Counted from the first letter of the stretch, positions 25,421-33,480 are shown. The stretch: DNA of 40,375 bases from an uncultured Lachnospiraceae bacterium (GCA_904395885.1 CAJFOF010000031.1:1-40375); one strand, 5' to 3'. A program made the numbers and translations. Notes: generated from the sequence alone by a model not told the origin.

Positions 25421-26635
25421 TTATGCCTCCGTAATTTCTTCCAGCTTGTTGCTCCTCAGTGTCCAGATCTCTGTAGCGTGTTCCCTGCCGCAATACTTCT
25501 GCCGGATGATCCCGGCGATTTCGTCTGTATAGCCCGGCGCCACGATCAGGATCGCATCTACCGGCTCCTCATAAAAATGATCCGGCGCCACAATAGGAAG
25601 GTGGGATGCCGGGGCGAACCGGTTCTGTTTAAACGGCGCCGAGTCCATGATATATCTGGCTGTCTTCCCCACTCCGGTGGTGGCGGCCAGCGTAAAGCCC
25701 TGATGGCTGGCGCCCCAGACAGCCAGGGTTTTTCCCTGTTTTGCCAGTCTTTCTAAAAGACTGTCTATATCCCGGCTGATATCCCTGCGGCTTGCAGCCA
25801 GGCCGGAGATGTCCAGCCTGTCAAATCCGGACGTTCCTGTCTCCCGAAAATCTGCCTTTCTGACAATCACCGACAGGGTGTCCCTGTTGACCAACTCCTC
25901 CTCCAGAACCTGGAAACCATTATGCTCCAAAAGTCGTCTCAATGTTCCAAAGGAATAATAGGCCAAGTGATCCCGGATTAATTCATAGTATCCATTGTAT
26001 TGCAGAATATATTCCAAACTGGGAACCGTCACCAGCCCCACACCGCCGTCTGACAGATTGTTCCGGATGCATCGCAGCATCGTTCCTGGATCCGGCTGGT
26101 GCTCCAGAAAATTAAACGATAGGAACGCGTCATATGGCGGAGCCGCATCAAAATCCGCTGAGGCCAGCACAGTGTCCTCTGTCTCCGGAAACATCCGCCA
26201 GACTCTGAGTCCCTGCTCCTGCGCCATTGAAACCAGATCTGCCCGGTGCTCAATTCCGTAGGCCTGAACCGGGAATTCTCTCAGAACCGACAGAAACTCT
26301 CCTCTGCCGCACCCGGCCTCCAGAATCTTTTTTCCCTCCAGCCTGCAGAAATCGATCAGATGACGGTACTGACGGCGGCGCAGCTCCACCATCGTGGTCG
26401 TAAAACCTCCTGACCGGATCACATCTCTGTAATAGGCAACCGGAGGGCAGTCAAACTGAACCAGGCCGCAGTCTGAGCACTGATACAGGTTCAGGGAAAT
26501 CCCTCTGTCCGTCTTTACTTCTCCGGCATCCGGTATATCTTGAGCCGAGGCCGGCATTCCGTCAAATTGCATCAGGGGCTGATTCCCCAGCTTTCCGCCG
26601 CAGGCAAGGCAGCGCTCCCGTCTTATCTCCGCCAT
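25421..26635 (-). CDS. SAM-dependent sugar C-methyltransferase
   Basis: 404 residues from the ATG at 26635, with AGGAG 10 nt upstream. The three-part layout matches NDP-sugar C-methyltransferases such as TylC3/NovU: an N-terminal zinc domain (CLACGG ... CSDCGL), a class I SAM domain (about 95-240; ILEAGCGRGEFLSVL, SFNFLEHQPDP) and a C-terminal domain (about 290-400; VWGASHQGFTLAA, APGYTDEIAG). Such enzymes add a methyl group to a ring carbon next to a keto group of a deoxysugar. It lies between two sugar epimerase/reductase genes, which supports that role. The exact sugar is unknown. Confidence 0.87.
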   Translation of the reverse strand: MAEIRRERCLACGGKLGNQPLMQFDGMPASAQDIPDAGEVKTDRGISLNLYQCSDCGLVQFDCPPVAYYRDVIRSGGFTTTMVELRRRQYRHLIDFCRLEGKKILEAGCGRGEFLSVLREFPVQAYGIEHRADLVSMAQEQGLRVWRMFPETEDTVLASADFDAAPPYDAFLSFNFLEHQPDPGTMLRCIRNNLSDGGVGLVTVPSLEYILQYNGYYELIRDHLAYYSFGTLRRLLEHNGFQVLEEELVNRDTLSVIVRKADFRETGTSGFDRLDISGLAASRRDISRDIDSLLERLAKQGKTLAVWGASHQGFTLAATTGVGKTARYIMDSAPFKQNRFAPASHLPIVAPDHFYEEPVDAILIVAPGYTDEIAGIIRQKYCGREHATEIWTLRSNKLEEITEA

Positions 26636-26648
26636 GATCACATATCTC

Positions 26649-27626
26649 CTATCTCGTTGCTTCTGTTTCTAAAAGCCGCAGAAAACCGTCCTCAAAACCG
26701 ATTTTTGCAGCAAACCCCACCGTCTCTCTCAGCTTTTGGGTAGAGGGGATCAGGTTGGCCTGTCCCTCCGCGTTGGGCGGCCGTACCCCGTAGACAAAAC
26801 TGCCTCTGCTCCCGCAGAGTCTGTACATGGTTTCCACATAGCTTCTCAGAAGCCTGGTTTCTGCCTCCGGAGCCGCCACATTGTAAATCCCGTTTTTCTC
26901 TCTCCCGGACGGCGTCGCGGCAGAAAAACCCACTGTCCCCTGAGCCTTTGCCAGCAGAAACAGGGCCTCCAGGCAATCGTCCCGGTACAGAAAATTCCAC
27001 ATCTGGGCGCACTCTCCCAGGCTGATTTCCTCTCCTGCCAAAAAGGCTTTTCTGCAGGATTCCACCAAGGACCAGGGGTGATCCCCGGGGCCATAGACGC
27101 TGAAGATTCTGGCGTGGACATACTCTATGGCGCTCCCGCTCTCTGTCAGATACTCTCTGGCCGCCTGATAAAAGCGCACCTTGGCCTTTCCGTACTCAGA
27201 CACAGGCCTGCAGGGGTCGCTCTCCTTCATCAGGCTGTCCCGTATTCCGTACTCCGCCTGAGAGCCGCTGAAAACGAAGCGCCTGCATCCCAAAGTCTCT
27301 GCTCCTCTCAGCGCCCGGAGGGAATCCTCCGCATTTTTCTGCTGGATATCCCGCTGCGTCCGGTTGCCGCTGCCGGCGCCGTCCCATCCAAAATGCACCC
27401 ACAGGCTGCAGGGCTCTTTTATCACATCTGCAATCCGGTCTGTATCCTCCAGCTTCACAGAAACCGGAATAATCCGGCCGCCGTACCGCTCCCGCAGCTT
27501 CTCCACCCGGCCCATATTCCGGGAACCGGGACGGACGACAGCATAAACCCGGTCCCCGTCCCGCAGAAAGCGCTCTGCCATAGGCGCCCCCAAAAAGCTG
27601 GTGGCGCCGGTCACAACCACATTCAC
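26649..27626 (-). CDS. NAD-dependent sugar epimerase/dehydratase (SDR), copy 2
   Basis: 325 residues from a GTG with AAGGAGG 8 nt upstream. The Rossmann motif is GATSFLG, and the catalytic triad parts are the Ser of FSGSQAEYG and the Tyr/Lys of SEYGKAKVRFY. It is a paralogue of the epimerase at 24474-25412. It probably epimerises or reduces the keto-deoxysugar made in this pathway. It starts 18 nt after the TPP enzyme gene, within the same operon. Confidence 0.87.
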   Translation of the reverse strand: MNVVVTGATSFLGAPMAERFLRDGDRVYAVVRPGSRNMGRVEKLRERYGGRIIPVSVKLEDTDRIADVIKEPCSLWVHFGWDGAGSGNRTQRDIQQKNAEDSLRALRGAETLGCRRFVFSGSQAEYGIRDSLMKESDPCRPVSEYGKAKVRFYQAAREYLTESGSAIEYVHARIFSVYGPGDHPWSLVESCRKAFLAGEEISLGECAQMWNFLYRDDCLEALFLLAKAQGTVGFSAATPSGREKNGIYNVAAPEAETRLLRSYVETMYRLCGSRGSFVYGVRPPNAEGQANLIPSTQKLRETVGFAAKIGFEDGFLRLLETEATR

Positions 27627-27644
27627 CAGGGCATCCTCCTTCTC

Positions 27645-29582
27645 TCAGTCCTTGATCCTGGGGATCAGCATGTTGGCGTCCATCTCCTCCTCCGGCAGGA
27701 AAGGCGACAGATCCTCCAGCGGTGGGGAAACCATAGTCCCATCAGGCAGTCTCTTGGCCGCCGACTTGGGTTCAAAATTCTGTCCCATGCTGACCATGAT
27801 CTCGCATATCACCGGACCTTCCATGGCAAGGGCCTTCTCAATAGCCGGCCCCAGCTGGCTGTTGTGCTCCGCCCTCAGGTAGGGGTAGCCGTAAGCCCAG
27901 GCCAGCTTTTCCATGTCCGGAAAGCTCAGATCCCCGCTGTCAACGCCGATTCCGACCAGCGGCTCCCCAAAATAATTTTTCTGGGTCTGGCGGATAGAGT
28001 GGTAACCACCATTGTTGATCAGGAAAATCTTGATGGGCATTCTGTGGTGGATAATGGTCTGCAGTTCCTGGATATTCATCTGAATGCTTCCATCCCCTGT
28101 CAAAAGAATAATATCCTGGCTGTGATCTGCCATGCACGCCCCGATGGCCGCCGGCAGATCGTAGCCCATGGACGCAATTGCCGAGTTGGTGATAAACCGC
28201 TGACCTTTCTTAATGATATATCCGTGACCTCCAGCCACGCAGGCAGAGCCATTGCCCACCACCGTGATCTGTCCCTCATGCAGACGGCTGCTCAGCTCCT
28301 TCACCAGGGCATACACATTGGCCGGCTCTTCGTCTCCGCAGGCCATATGCCGCGGCAGGATCACCGGGTAGGTTTCCTTCCACATTCTGCAGGTCTCCCG
28401 CCAGTCCATGTCCCGAAGCCCTTCCCCGCCGTCAAACAGGGGGTACGGCAGTCGCCCTGCGTCCTGCTCCTCCTTCAGCAGCGCCGCCAAAGTCTCCAGC
28501 AGATCCTTGGCATCAGCGTGAACCGGCATGTCCACATGGACTGACGGCTTTTTCAGCTCCTCCGCGTCCACATCGTTTACAATCACGTAAGCCGCCCTGG
28601 CCCAGGTCTCATAATTGTATCCCACCTGGCGGATGCTCAGGCGGCTCCCCACAGAGAATACCAGATCACTGTTCTGAACTGCAAAATTTCCAGGTCGGTC
28701 TCCCATATTGCCAGCCCTTCCCGTATAGAGAGGATGGCTGTCATAGATAGCGTCCTGGCTGTTCCATCCGGTCACCACTGGAATTCCAAGCCGGTCGATA
28801 ACCTCCATCAATGCCTGGTGGGCTCCTGCAATCCGAATGCCGTTCCCCACATTGAACACCGGGCGGCGGGAGCTGCGGATCTTCTGAAGAATCGCCCCTG
28901 CGGTCTCCCGGTCCACTTTGCCGGGACGCAGTGGACGGTTTTCCCCTTTTCCGGCCTCGTCCTCCGCAATCTTTGCCTCACTCTCCTCTGCCCAGCCGTC
29001 TCCTCCGGCTTCATAGTCCTTCCGGTCAAAGCCGATCAGGGCCTCCTTCTCCACGTAGGCTCCCTGGACATTCAGGGGAATATCCAGCCAGCACGGCCCC
29101 GGCCTTCCAGTCTGAGCCAGATACAGCGCCTTCTCCAGGCAGAAACGGATCCTCATGGGATCGATCACCATTTCACAGTACTTTGTCATAGAAGAGATAG
29201 CTTTGCAGATGTCAAACTCCTGATCTCCCATAGCGCGAATCCCCACGCCGGACCAGCGGGCGGTGGTATCGTAACGAACCTGGCCCGAAAGAATCAGCAT
29301 AGGGATCGAGTCCAGCCAGCCTCCCACCACGCCGGTAATCGCATTAGTTCCCCCTGGTCCTGTGGTGACGCAGACTGCCGCAATTTTATTGTGAATGCGT
29401 GCATAGCTCTCCGCCGCAATAGCACAGGCCTGCTCATGGTGATTATAAAGGCAGTGAAGCCCCTCCCTGTGTCCCAGGGCATCATTCAAATGCATCGCTC
29501 CGCCGCCGGTCACAGTAAATACCTGGCTGATGCCTGCCTCCACCAGTTTTTCCGCAATATAGTCTGAAACCTTAATTTTCAT
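27645..29582 (-). CDS. Thiamine diphosphate enzyme, acetolactate synthase-like (YerE-like?)
   Basis: 645 residues from the ATG at 29582, chosen because GGGAGGG lies 6 nt upstream; the ATG at 29588 touches the ribosome site. Three domains of the acetolactate-synthase fold are seen: a PYR domain with the catalytic E50 (NHHEQACAIAAE), a central domain (FNVGNGIRIAG), and a PP domain with GDGSIQMN...LINN binding Mg-ThDP. An insert near 190-225 is charged and variable. True acetolactate synthases for branched-chain amino acids sit with ilvN/ilvC; this one heads a surface-sugar operon. YerE, a related enzyme, adds a two-carbon unit to a keto-deoxysugar, and this is the favoured but unproved role. 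Confidence 0.85.
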   Translation of the reverse strand: MKIKVSDYIAEKLVEAGISQVFTVTGGGAMHLNDALGHREGLHCLYNHHEQACAIAAESYARIHNKIAAVCVTTGPGGTNAITGVVGGWLDSIPMLILSGQVRYDTTARWSGVGIRAMGDQEFDICKAISSMTKYCEMVIDPMRIRFCLEKALYLAQTGRPGPCWLDIPLNVQGAYVEKEALIGFDRKDYEAGGDGWAEESEAKIAEDEAGKGENRPLRPGKVDRETAGAILQKIRSSRRPVFNVGNGIRIAGAHQALMEVIDRLGIPVVTGWNSQDAIYDSHPLYTGRAGNMGDRPGNFAVQNSDLVFSVGSRLSIRQVGYNYETWARAAYVIVNDVDAEELKKPSVHVDMPVHADAKDLLETLAALLKEEQDAGRLPYPLFDGGEGLRDMDWRETCRMWKETYPVILPRHMACGDEEPANVYALVKELSSRLHEGQITVVGNGSACVAGGHGYIIKKGQRFITNSAIASMGYDLPAAIGACMADHSQDIILLTGDGSIQMNIQELQTIIHHRMPIKIFLINNGGYHSIRQTQKNYFGEPLVGIGVDSGDLSFPDMEKLAWAYGYPYLRAEHNSQLGPAIEKALAMEGPVICEIMVSMGQNFEPKSAAKRLPDGTMVSPPLEDLSPFLPEEEMDANMLIPRIKD

Positions 29583-29588
29583 GGCCAT

Positions 29589-29901
29589 CCCTCCCTCTTA
29601 TTCCAAACCAGTATAGCATACTTTTATCAAAATTCCTAATAAACTTTTTCTTACGGGAATCGTAATTTTCGCCGTAGTTTCAAGCTTTTTAGGGGTCTCC
29701 CCATTCCCGGATCCGTCTGGAAAGCTGCCACAGTCTCCTTGCTCTGCATCCGTCTTCCATTACTGGAATCAACCTACACTTTTCAGCACAGCAAACATGG
29801 GCTATAATCAGGACCGTAATGCAACGATGGATTTTCGGCCACGAACAAACAGGCGGATTTCAAACCGCTGTCCACAACAAAAAAGGAGAGACGATTTATT
29901 T
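29589..29901. other. Divergent intergenic region, operon / wall-binding protein
   Basis: Non-coding. It holds the operon promoter (29610-29618) and a possible promoter of the wall-binding gene: TATAAT at 29803-29808 with a weak TTTTCA -35 at 29780-29785. The stretch between has no clear hairpin or repeat. The open frame extending the wall-binding gene upstream is not coding. Confidence 0.5.
29610..29618 (-). promoter_or_regulatory. Extended -10 promoter of the polysaccharide operon
   Basis: On the minus strand, TGCTATACT, an extended -10 with a TG dinucleotide, lies 28 nt before the TPP enzyme start codon. A weak -35-like TTAGGA lies 18 nt further up. No terminator is seen inside the nine downstream genes. 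Confidence 0.6.
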
Positions 29902-31251
29902 ATGAAAAAGGCAACAAAACTTATGGCTGTATTATCCGCTGCGGCAGTGATGACCGCAGTAACCCCTTCCCTATTAAATGGACCGGCAACCGTCCTGGCT
30001 GCTTCCTCCGGATGGGTCGATGAAAACGGAACCCTCCGCTACTACGATTCTGACGGCGACTATGTGACAGAGGCCTGGAAGAAAAAAGACAGCGACTGGT
30101 ACTATTTAAATGATGAAGGCGAAATTGCAACAGATGAAATGATCGATGAATACTATGTAGATGAAACTGGAAAGAAAGTCTCCAACCACTGGCTTTCCGT
30201 TGAAAACGAAGATATAGACGACCCGGACTCCCCTGCGGAGCTGTGGTACTACTTTGGCAAAGACGGCCGTTATATCCGTTCCAAGTGGCAGTCTATCAAC
30301 GATAAATGGTATTATTTCAATGATGAAGGGATTATGCTGACCGGCCTTCAGACTATCAATGACGCTATTTACTATTTAGGCGACGACGGTGTGCGCCGCA
30401 CAGGCTGGATTCAGTTGGCCGAAGACTCAGATGAGCCGACGGACGCTTCTTCCTGGCGTTACTTTGAAAAGAACGGAAAAATGGTCGAGAATGAGATAGA
30501 CAAAAAGATCAATGGCAACTATTACACCTTTGTAGACGGCATCATGCAGACCGGCTGGTACAAAGTTCCCGCTGACTCAGCCCAGGCTTCTGAAACCGGC
30601 GAAGAAGGCCAGGAAGCTTCAGCCACCAGTACAGCCCCCATCGCAGGCTACCAGTACTATGAGGAGGACGGTAAACGTGCTTCCGGTTGGTATGACATCC
30701 AGGGCGTAGAAGGAATCAGTTCTGATGAAGAAGACACTTATCGCTTCTATTTTAAGAAAGGTGTCCCCTGCTTTGCAGAGAGCGGCGTACAGGTCTTCAG
30801 CATCAACTCCAAACAGTATGCGTTTAATACCAAGGGCGAAATGCAGACCGGCCTTCAGACTATTACCTTAGAAGACGGCTCCACAGCCACCGCTTACTTT
30901 GCCGAGGACGGCTCCATGAAGACTGGAAAGCAGACTATCTATAATGAAGAAACCGGTGAGAACGAATCCTGGTACTTCCACACCAGCGGCGCTAACCGTG
31001 GTCAGGGCTACAACGGCATCTATGACAACCGTCTCTATATCAACGGACTGCGTCAGGAAGCTGAAAGCGATCTGCGCTACGCTCCTGTGTCCTTCGATGG
31101 AAAACAGTATTTGGTAAACGCTTCCGGTATTGTTCAGCGCGCTTCCTCTTCCTCCAAGTCCTCTGAAAAGCCGGAGTTGGGCACTGGGTTCAAAGATGTA
31201 GAGGACGCCAACGGCGATATCTGGGTAGTAAACACGGAGGGCGTTATTCAG
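29902..31251 (+). CDS. Secreted cell-wall-binding repeat protein
   Basis: About 450 residues from the ATG at 29902. This is the only start giving a signal peptide (MKKATKLMAVLSAAAVM...), with likely cleavage after TVLA near residue 34; AGGAG lies 13 nt upstream. The rest is built from about a dozen aromatic-glycine repeats of the choline-binding/CW type (W-YY-x-DEG-x-M-x-TG patterns such as DKWYYFNDEGIMLTG). No amidase, lysozyme or other catalytic domain is present, so it is a wall-bound structural or adhesive protein, or a binding partner of other proteins. Such repeats bind choline or related groups on wall polymers. A strong terminator follows. Confidence 0.85.
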
Positions 31252-31333
31252 TAACACCCCGACCAAAAAACAAAACGTTACAATGAAAATCCACTTGTGA
31301 TTACAAAACCGTAGTTTGTATTACCGTTCAGCG

Positions 31334-31379
31334 AAACCGCTGTGTCAGACAGATTTCTGTCTGCTTCACAGCGGTTTTT
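31334..31379 (+). terminator. Terminator after wall-binding protein
   Basis: AAACCGCTGTG (31334-31344) / CACAGCGG-TTT (31367-31377), with an inner CAGACAGA/TCTGTCTG stem, is followed by a run of T. A long, near-perfect intrinsic terminator. Confidence 0.92.
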
Positions 31380-31473
31380 GCATGTAAAATAAAAAAATAT
31401 AAATTTTTTTAATATTTTTTCCAAAATCCTGTCATATTTTAAAAGTTTTTACGTTATATATAAGTTAAGGTAT

Positions 31474-31492
31474 CGTCAGTGCTATGCTGACG
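31474..31492 (+). promoter_or_regulatory. Leader hairpin before the zinc-ribbon gene
   Basis: CGTCAG (31474-31479) / CTGACG (31487-31492) around a 7-nt loop, about 30 bp before the start codon and just before its AGGAGG site. A possible -10 (TATATA) lies about 15 bp further up. It may shape the 5' end of the transcript. Confidence 0.35.
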
Positions 31493-31522
31493 CTATTTTA
31501 ATCATCTACTCAGGAGGTCAAT

Positions 31523-31900
31523 ATGAGAGAATTATCTGTTTACTACTGTCCCAAATGTGGCTATTACGCTTATTATCAGCTTTCCCGAAATGCCGTATGT
31601 CCCAAATGCGACGTTTCCATGAACCTTCTCCCCATGAGGTATCAGGATTTCATGAATCTGAGCTGTCCAGAACGAGACCTCCTTTTAAGCAAAGAAATTC
31701 TCAAACGCACGCCTACTCTCGCTTCACGGCTTTCAGCTCCCCATAAAGCGGCCAATTACCGTGAAACCATAGCCAATCTTTCCTATCGAATCCAGGAATT
31801 AGAAGAAGAAAACAAAACTCTCAAATCCACAGTTGAATGGATGCACAAAACCATATGGGATCTGATCAAAAAGCAAAAAAATCTGTCCCAGGAACCCTAA
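31523..31900 (+). CDS. Zinc-ribbon / coiled-coil protein of unknown function
   Basis: 125 residues of no recognised function. The N-terminus is a zinc ribbon with C9-x2-C12 (YYCPKCGY) and C26-x2-C29 (VCPKCD). The middle is helical, and residues about 85-120 form a leucine-zipper-like coiled coil (RIQELEEENKTLKSTVEW). The coiled coil resembles the 50-residue protein encoded just downstream on the other strand (LERENRKLKEDNETLQ). AGGAGG precedes the ATG. It could act with nucleic acid or with the neighbouring small proteins, but nothing shows this directly. Confidence 0.75.
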   Translation: MRELSVYYCPKCGYYAYYQLSRNAVCPKCDVSMNLLPMRYQDFMNLSCPERDLLLSKEILKRTPTLASRLSAPHKAANYRETIANLSYRIQELEEENKTLKSTVEWMHKTIWDLIKKQKNLSQEP

Positions 31901-31922
31901 TAGAGTCAACCTGCTAATAATA

Positions 31923-31975
31923 AAACAGACGGGAATTGGCCACTGTAAAGATACGCCCTACTATCCCGCCTGTTT
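31923..31975. terminator. Convergent hairpin terminator
   Basis: AAACAG-A-CGGGA (31923-31934) / TCCCG-C-CTGTTT (31964-31975), an 11-bp stem with one mismatch and a long loop, lies between the convergent zinc-ribbon gene and the coiled-coil gene. Confidence 0.55.
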
Positions 31976-31999
31976 CCCCACTATTCCATTTTCTGTCAT

Positions 32000-32152
32000 T
32001 TAAAGTTCTGCATTAGATTTTGTAATATAGTGCCCAATCAAACGGTTTAAAGTTGATTTCATCTGAAGAACAATCTGCTGCAAAGTTTCATTATCTTCTT
32101 TTAATTTCCGATTTTCGCGTTCAAGAATCAGCAGCATTTCCTTGTCGCTCAT
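32000..32152 (-). CDS. Small coiled-coil protein (50 residues)
   Basis: 50 residues from the ATG at 32152 (MSDKEMLLILERENRKLKED), chosen because AGGAGG lies 8 nt upstream. Almost the whole chain is one heptad-patterned helix with Leu/Ile at a and d positions, suited to form a dimeric or trimeric coiled coil. It has no known domain. The sequence resembles the coiled-coil end of the convergent 125-residue zinc-ribbon protein, so the two may pair. It is divergent from the first Spo0A-like gene across a 401-bp intergenic region. Confidence 0.65.
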   Translation of the reverse strand: MSDKEMLLILERENRKLKEDNETLQQIVLQMKSTLNRLIGHYITKSNAEL

Positions 32153-32553
32153 ACACAACCCCTCCTTTTTTTCTATGCTGATAATATAATGCTTTCCCAG
32201 AAGTTTGAAAAGAGAAAGATATCGCATAAATCGACATTTTCGCTCTGATTATTTTTTCTATCTTTTTCTTATTTTCGCATAATTTTTGCTTAATGTTTTT
32301 TCCTTCCCCCAGATATGGTATTTTATCGCTTTGCCTTGCCATATCTGGTTTTCTGCCCCATTCCTTCCCTTTCCGCAAAGATTGTCGCATTTCGTCCCCT
32401 GTCTTATATGCTCCAATATTGGATAATTTTCCTTTTTTGTCGATATTGGTCTATTTCCTTCTTTTTTCTGCAGGTCGGGCGTCTTTCCTTTACAATATAT
32501 CGTGTCCTCTGGAACGCCGTGATCACATATCAGCAAAAAGGAGAAACTGGCAT
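32153..32553. other. AT-rich divergent intergenic region with inverted repeats and Spo0A-box-like sites
   Basis: No credible gene. Two inverted repeats are seen: CCAGATATGG (32309-32318) / CCATATCTGG (32339-32348), a perfect 10-bp pair 20 bp apart, and CCAATAT (32413-32419) / ATATTGG (32443-32449). Three near-matches to the Spo0A box TGTCGAA occur: TGTCGAT on the minus strand (32230-32236), TGTCGCA (32383-32389) and TGTCGAT (32438-32444). Open frames here read through the repeats and lack ribosome sites. Confidence 0.5.
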
Positions 32554-32892
32554 ATGGAAAACCTTATCTTTCTCATTCGCTCCCTTGGAATCTCCGGAAC
32601 CTATCTGGGCTATTACTATCTATGCACAGCCGTAAAACTGGTTCTGGAAGATCCCGGCTGCCTTCTCATGATATCCAAAATCCTGTATCCCAAGATTGCT
32701 CTCATTCACCACACTACCCCAGCCTGCGTGGAGCGGGACATCAGAACCGTAATCAACCTCTGCTGGACCCGGGGGGACCGGGACCGCCTTTGCCAAATCG
32801 CCGGCTGCCGCCTGCAGCGGAAACCAACCAATGGCGAATTCATCGATCTGCTGGTTACCTATTGTCGGAAATATCAGTCTGAACAGACTTGA
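32554..32892 (+). CDS. Stand-alone Spo0A C-terminal (DNA-binding) domain protein
   Basis: 112 residues from the ATG at 32554, with AAGGAG 10 nt upstream. The whole protein matches the Spo0A effector domain: GISGTYLGYYYLCTAVKLVL, ILYPKIALIHHTTPACVERD (the recognition-helix part), IRTVINLCWTRGD and KPTNGEFIDLL, each a known Spo0A-C block. There is no receiver domain and no phosphorylated Asp, so it cannot be switched by the usual phosphorelay. It is probably a DNA-binding regulator that either works constitutively or competes with Spo0A. The upstream region has Spo0A-box-like sites that could allow self-control. Confidence 0.82.
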   Translation: MENLIFLIRSLGISGTYLGYYYLCTAVKLVLEDPGCLLMISKILYPKIALIHHTTPACVERDIRTVINLCWTRGDRDRLCQIAGCRLQRKPTNGEFIDLLVTYCRKYQSEQT

Positions 32893-32920
32893 TACAGTCC
32901 GGTATCTGATTAGCAAATCT

Positions 32921-33244
32921 TCAGCACCGCTTCATGCATTCCAACAGAGCTTCAATCAACTCTCTTGGATACAGCGGAAGGTGAATTTTCCTGCCCAATT
33001 TTTCTTCCAGGTACTCCCTTCCCCCATACATCAAAAAGGCATCCCTGACTGTTCTCAGGTTCTTTTCAAAATTATACACACTTTCTCCCCGCTGCTCGGC
33101 TACAGGTGTATACACATCCCTTCGGATATTGATCAAACGGGTCTCATCCGTTGCTACCATCTCCAGGCACATAAGCAGGCCCGCATATCCTTTATAGCCC
33201 TTCAAAAATGGTATTCCGCTTAAAACCTCTTCAGCCGTTTTCAT
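32921..33244 (-). CDS. Spo0A-C-like small protein, copy 2
   Basis: 107 residues. It aligns end to end with the Spo0A effector domain and with the neighbouring 112-residue protein: YKGYAGLLMCLEMV stands for YLGYYYLCTAVKLV, NFEKNLRTVRDAFLMYGG for CVERDIRTVINLCWTRGD, and PRELIEALLECM for NGEFIDLLVTYC. It is about half identical to the copy at 33481-33804. Divergence in the recognition helix (no TTxxxVER) suggests a different DNA target or loss of DNA binding. GGAGG precedes the ATG. Its start region holds an inverted repeat, ATCACA-TAC-TGTGAT. Family membership is inferred by eye. Confidence 0.65.
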   Translation of the reverse strand: MKTAEEVLSGIPFLKGYKGYAGLLMCLEMVATDETRLINIRRDVYTPVAEQRGESVYNFEKNLRTVRDAFLMYGGREYLEEKLGRKIHLPLYPRELIEALLECMKRC

Positions 33245-33302
33245 AAGGTTACCTCCTCTAAAAATTCTTCGCTACGCCACATAGAAGTGCTACGCACCCC
33301 AA

Positions 33303-33317
33303 ATCACATACTGTGAT
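33303..33317. promoter_or_regulatory. Inverted repeat in leader of Spo0A-C-like gene (operator?)
   Basis: ATCACA-TAC-TGTGAT, a perfect 6-bp inverted repeat, sits 10 bp downstream of a minus-strand TATACT (33327-33332), so it would overlap the transcription start. A second inverted repeat, CTATTC/GAATAG (33336-33352), lies in the spacer. Confidence 0.4.
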
Positions 33318-33393
33318 GCTATCAATAGTATACGCCTATTCGTCTTGAATAGAGAAAAATAGACTTTTTTAGACTTTTCGGAACAAATATTTT

Positions 33394-33421
33394 AAAAAAG
33401 GAGCCGGCGGCCGCTCCTTTT
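33394..33421. terminator. Bidirectional terminator
   Basis: AAAAGGAGC (33396-33404) / GCTCCTTTT (33413-33421) around an 8-nt GC loop, with A/T runs on both sides. On the minus strand it ends the Spo0A-C-like gene at 33481-33804. Confidence 0.8.
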
Positions 33422-33480
33422 CGGTTCAGCCCAAGGCTCCATTCTCTTATTCTGGTATCCGTATGCCTCATCAAGGATTT

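Noticed and set aside
26736-28544. Open frame of 602 codons on the plus strand
   Set aside because: It is antisense to the clear TPP enzyme and epimerase genes. Its composition is typical of a shadow frame, with no domain motifs.
27645-29582. Biosynthetic acetolactate synthase ilvB
   Set aside because: There is no ilvN, ilvC or ilvD nearby, and the gene heads a surface-sugar operon, so an amino-acid role is not favoured.
30000-31250. CRISPR or tandem DNA repeat array
   Set aside because: The repeats are protein-level wall-binding motifs with diverged DNA, not identical repeats with spacers.
32258-32536. 92-codon minus-strand open frame
   Set aside because: It translates the inverted repeats, lacks a ribosome site and overlaps the probable control region.
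32293-32553. N-terminal extension of the Spo0A-like protein
   Set aside because: The frame is open but passes through the inverted repeats. The Spo0A match starts only after the ATG at 32554, which has a good ribosome site.
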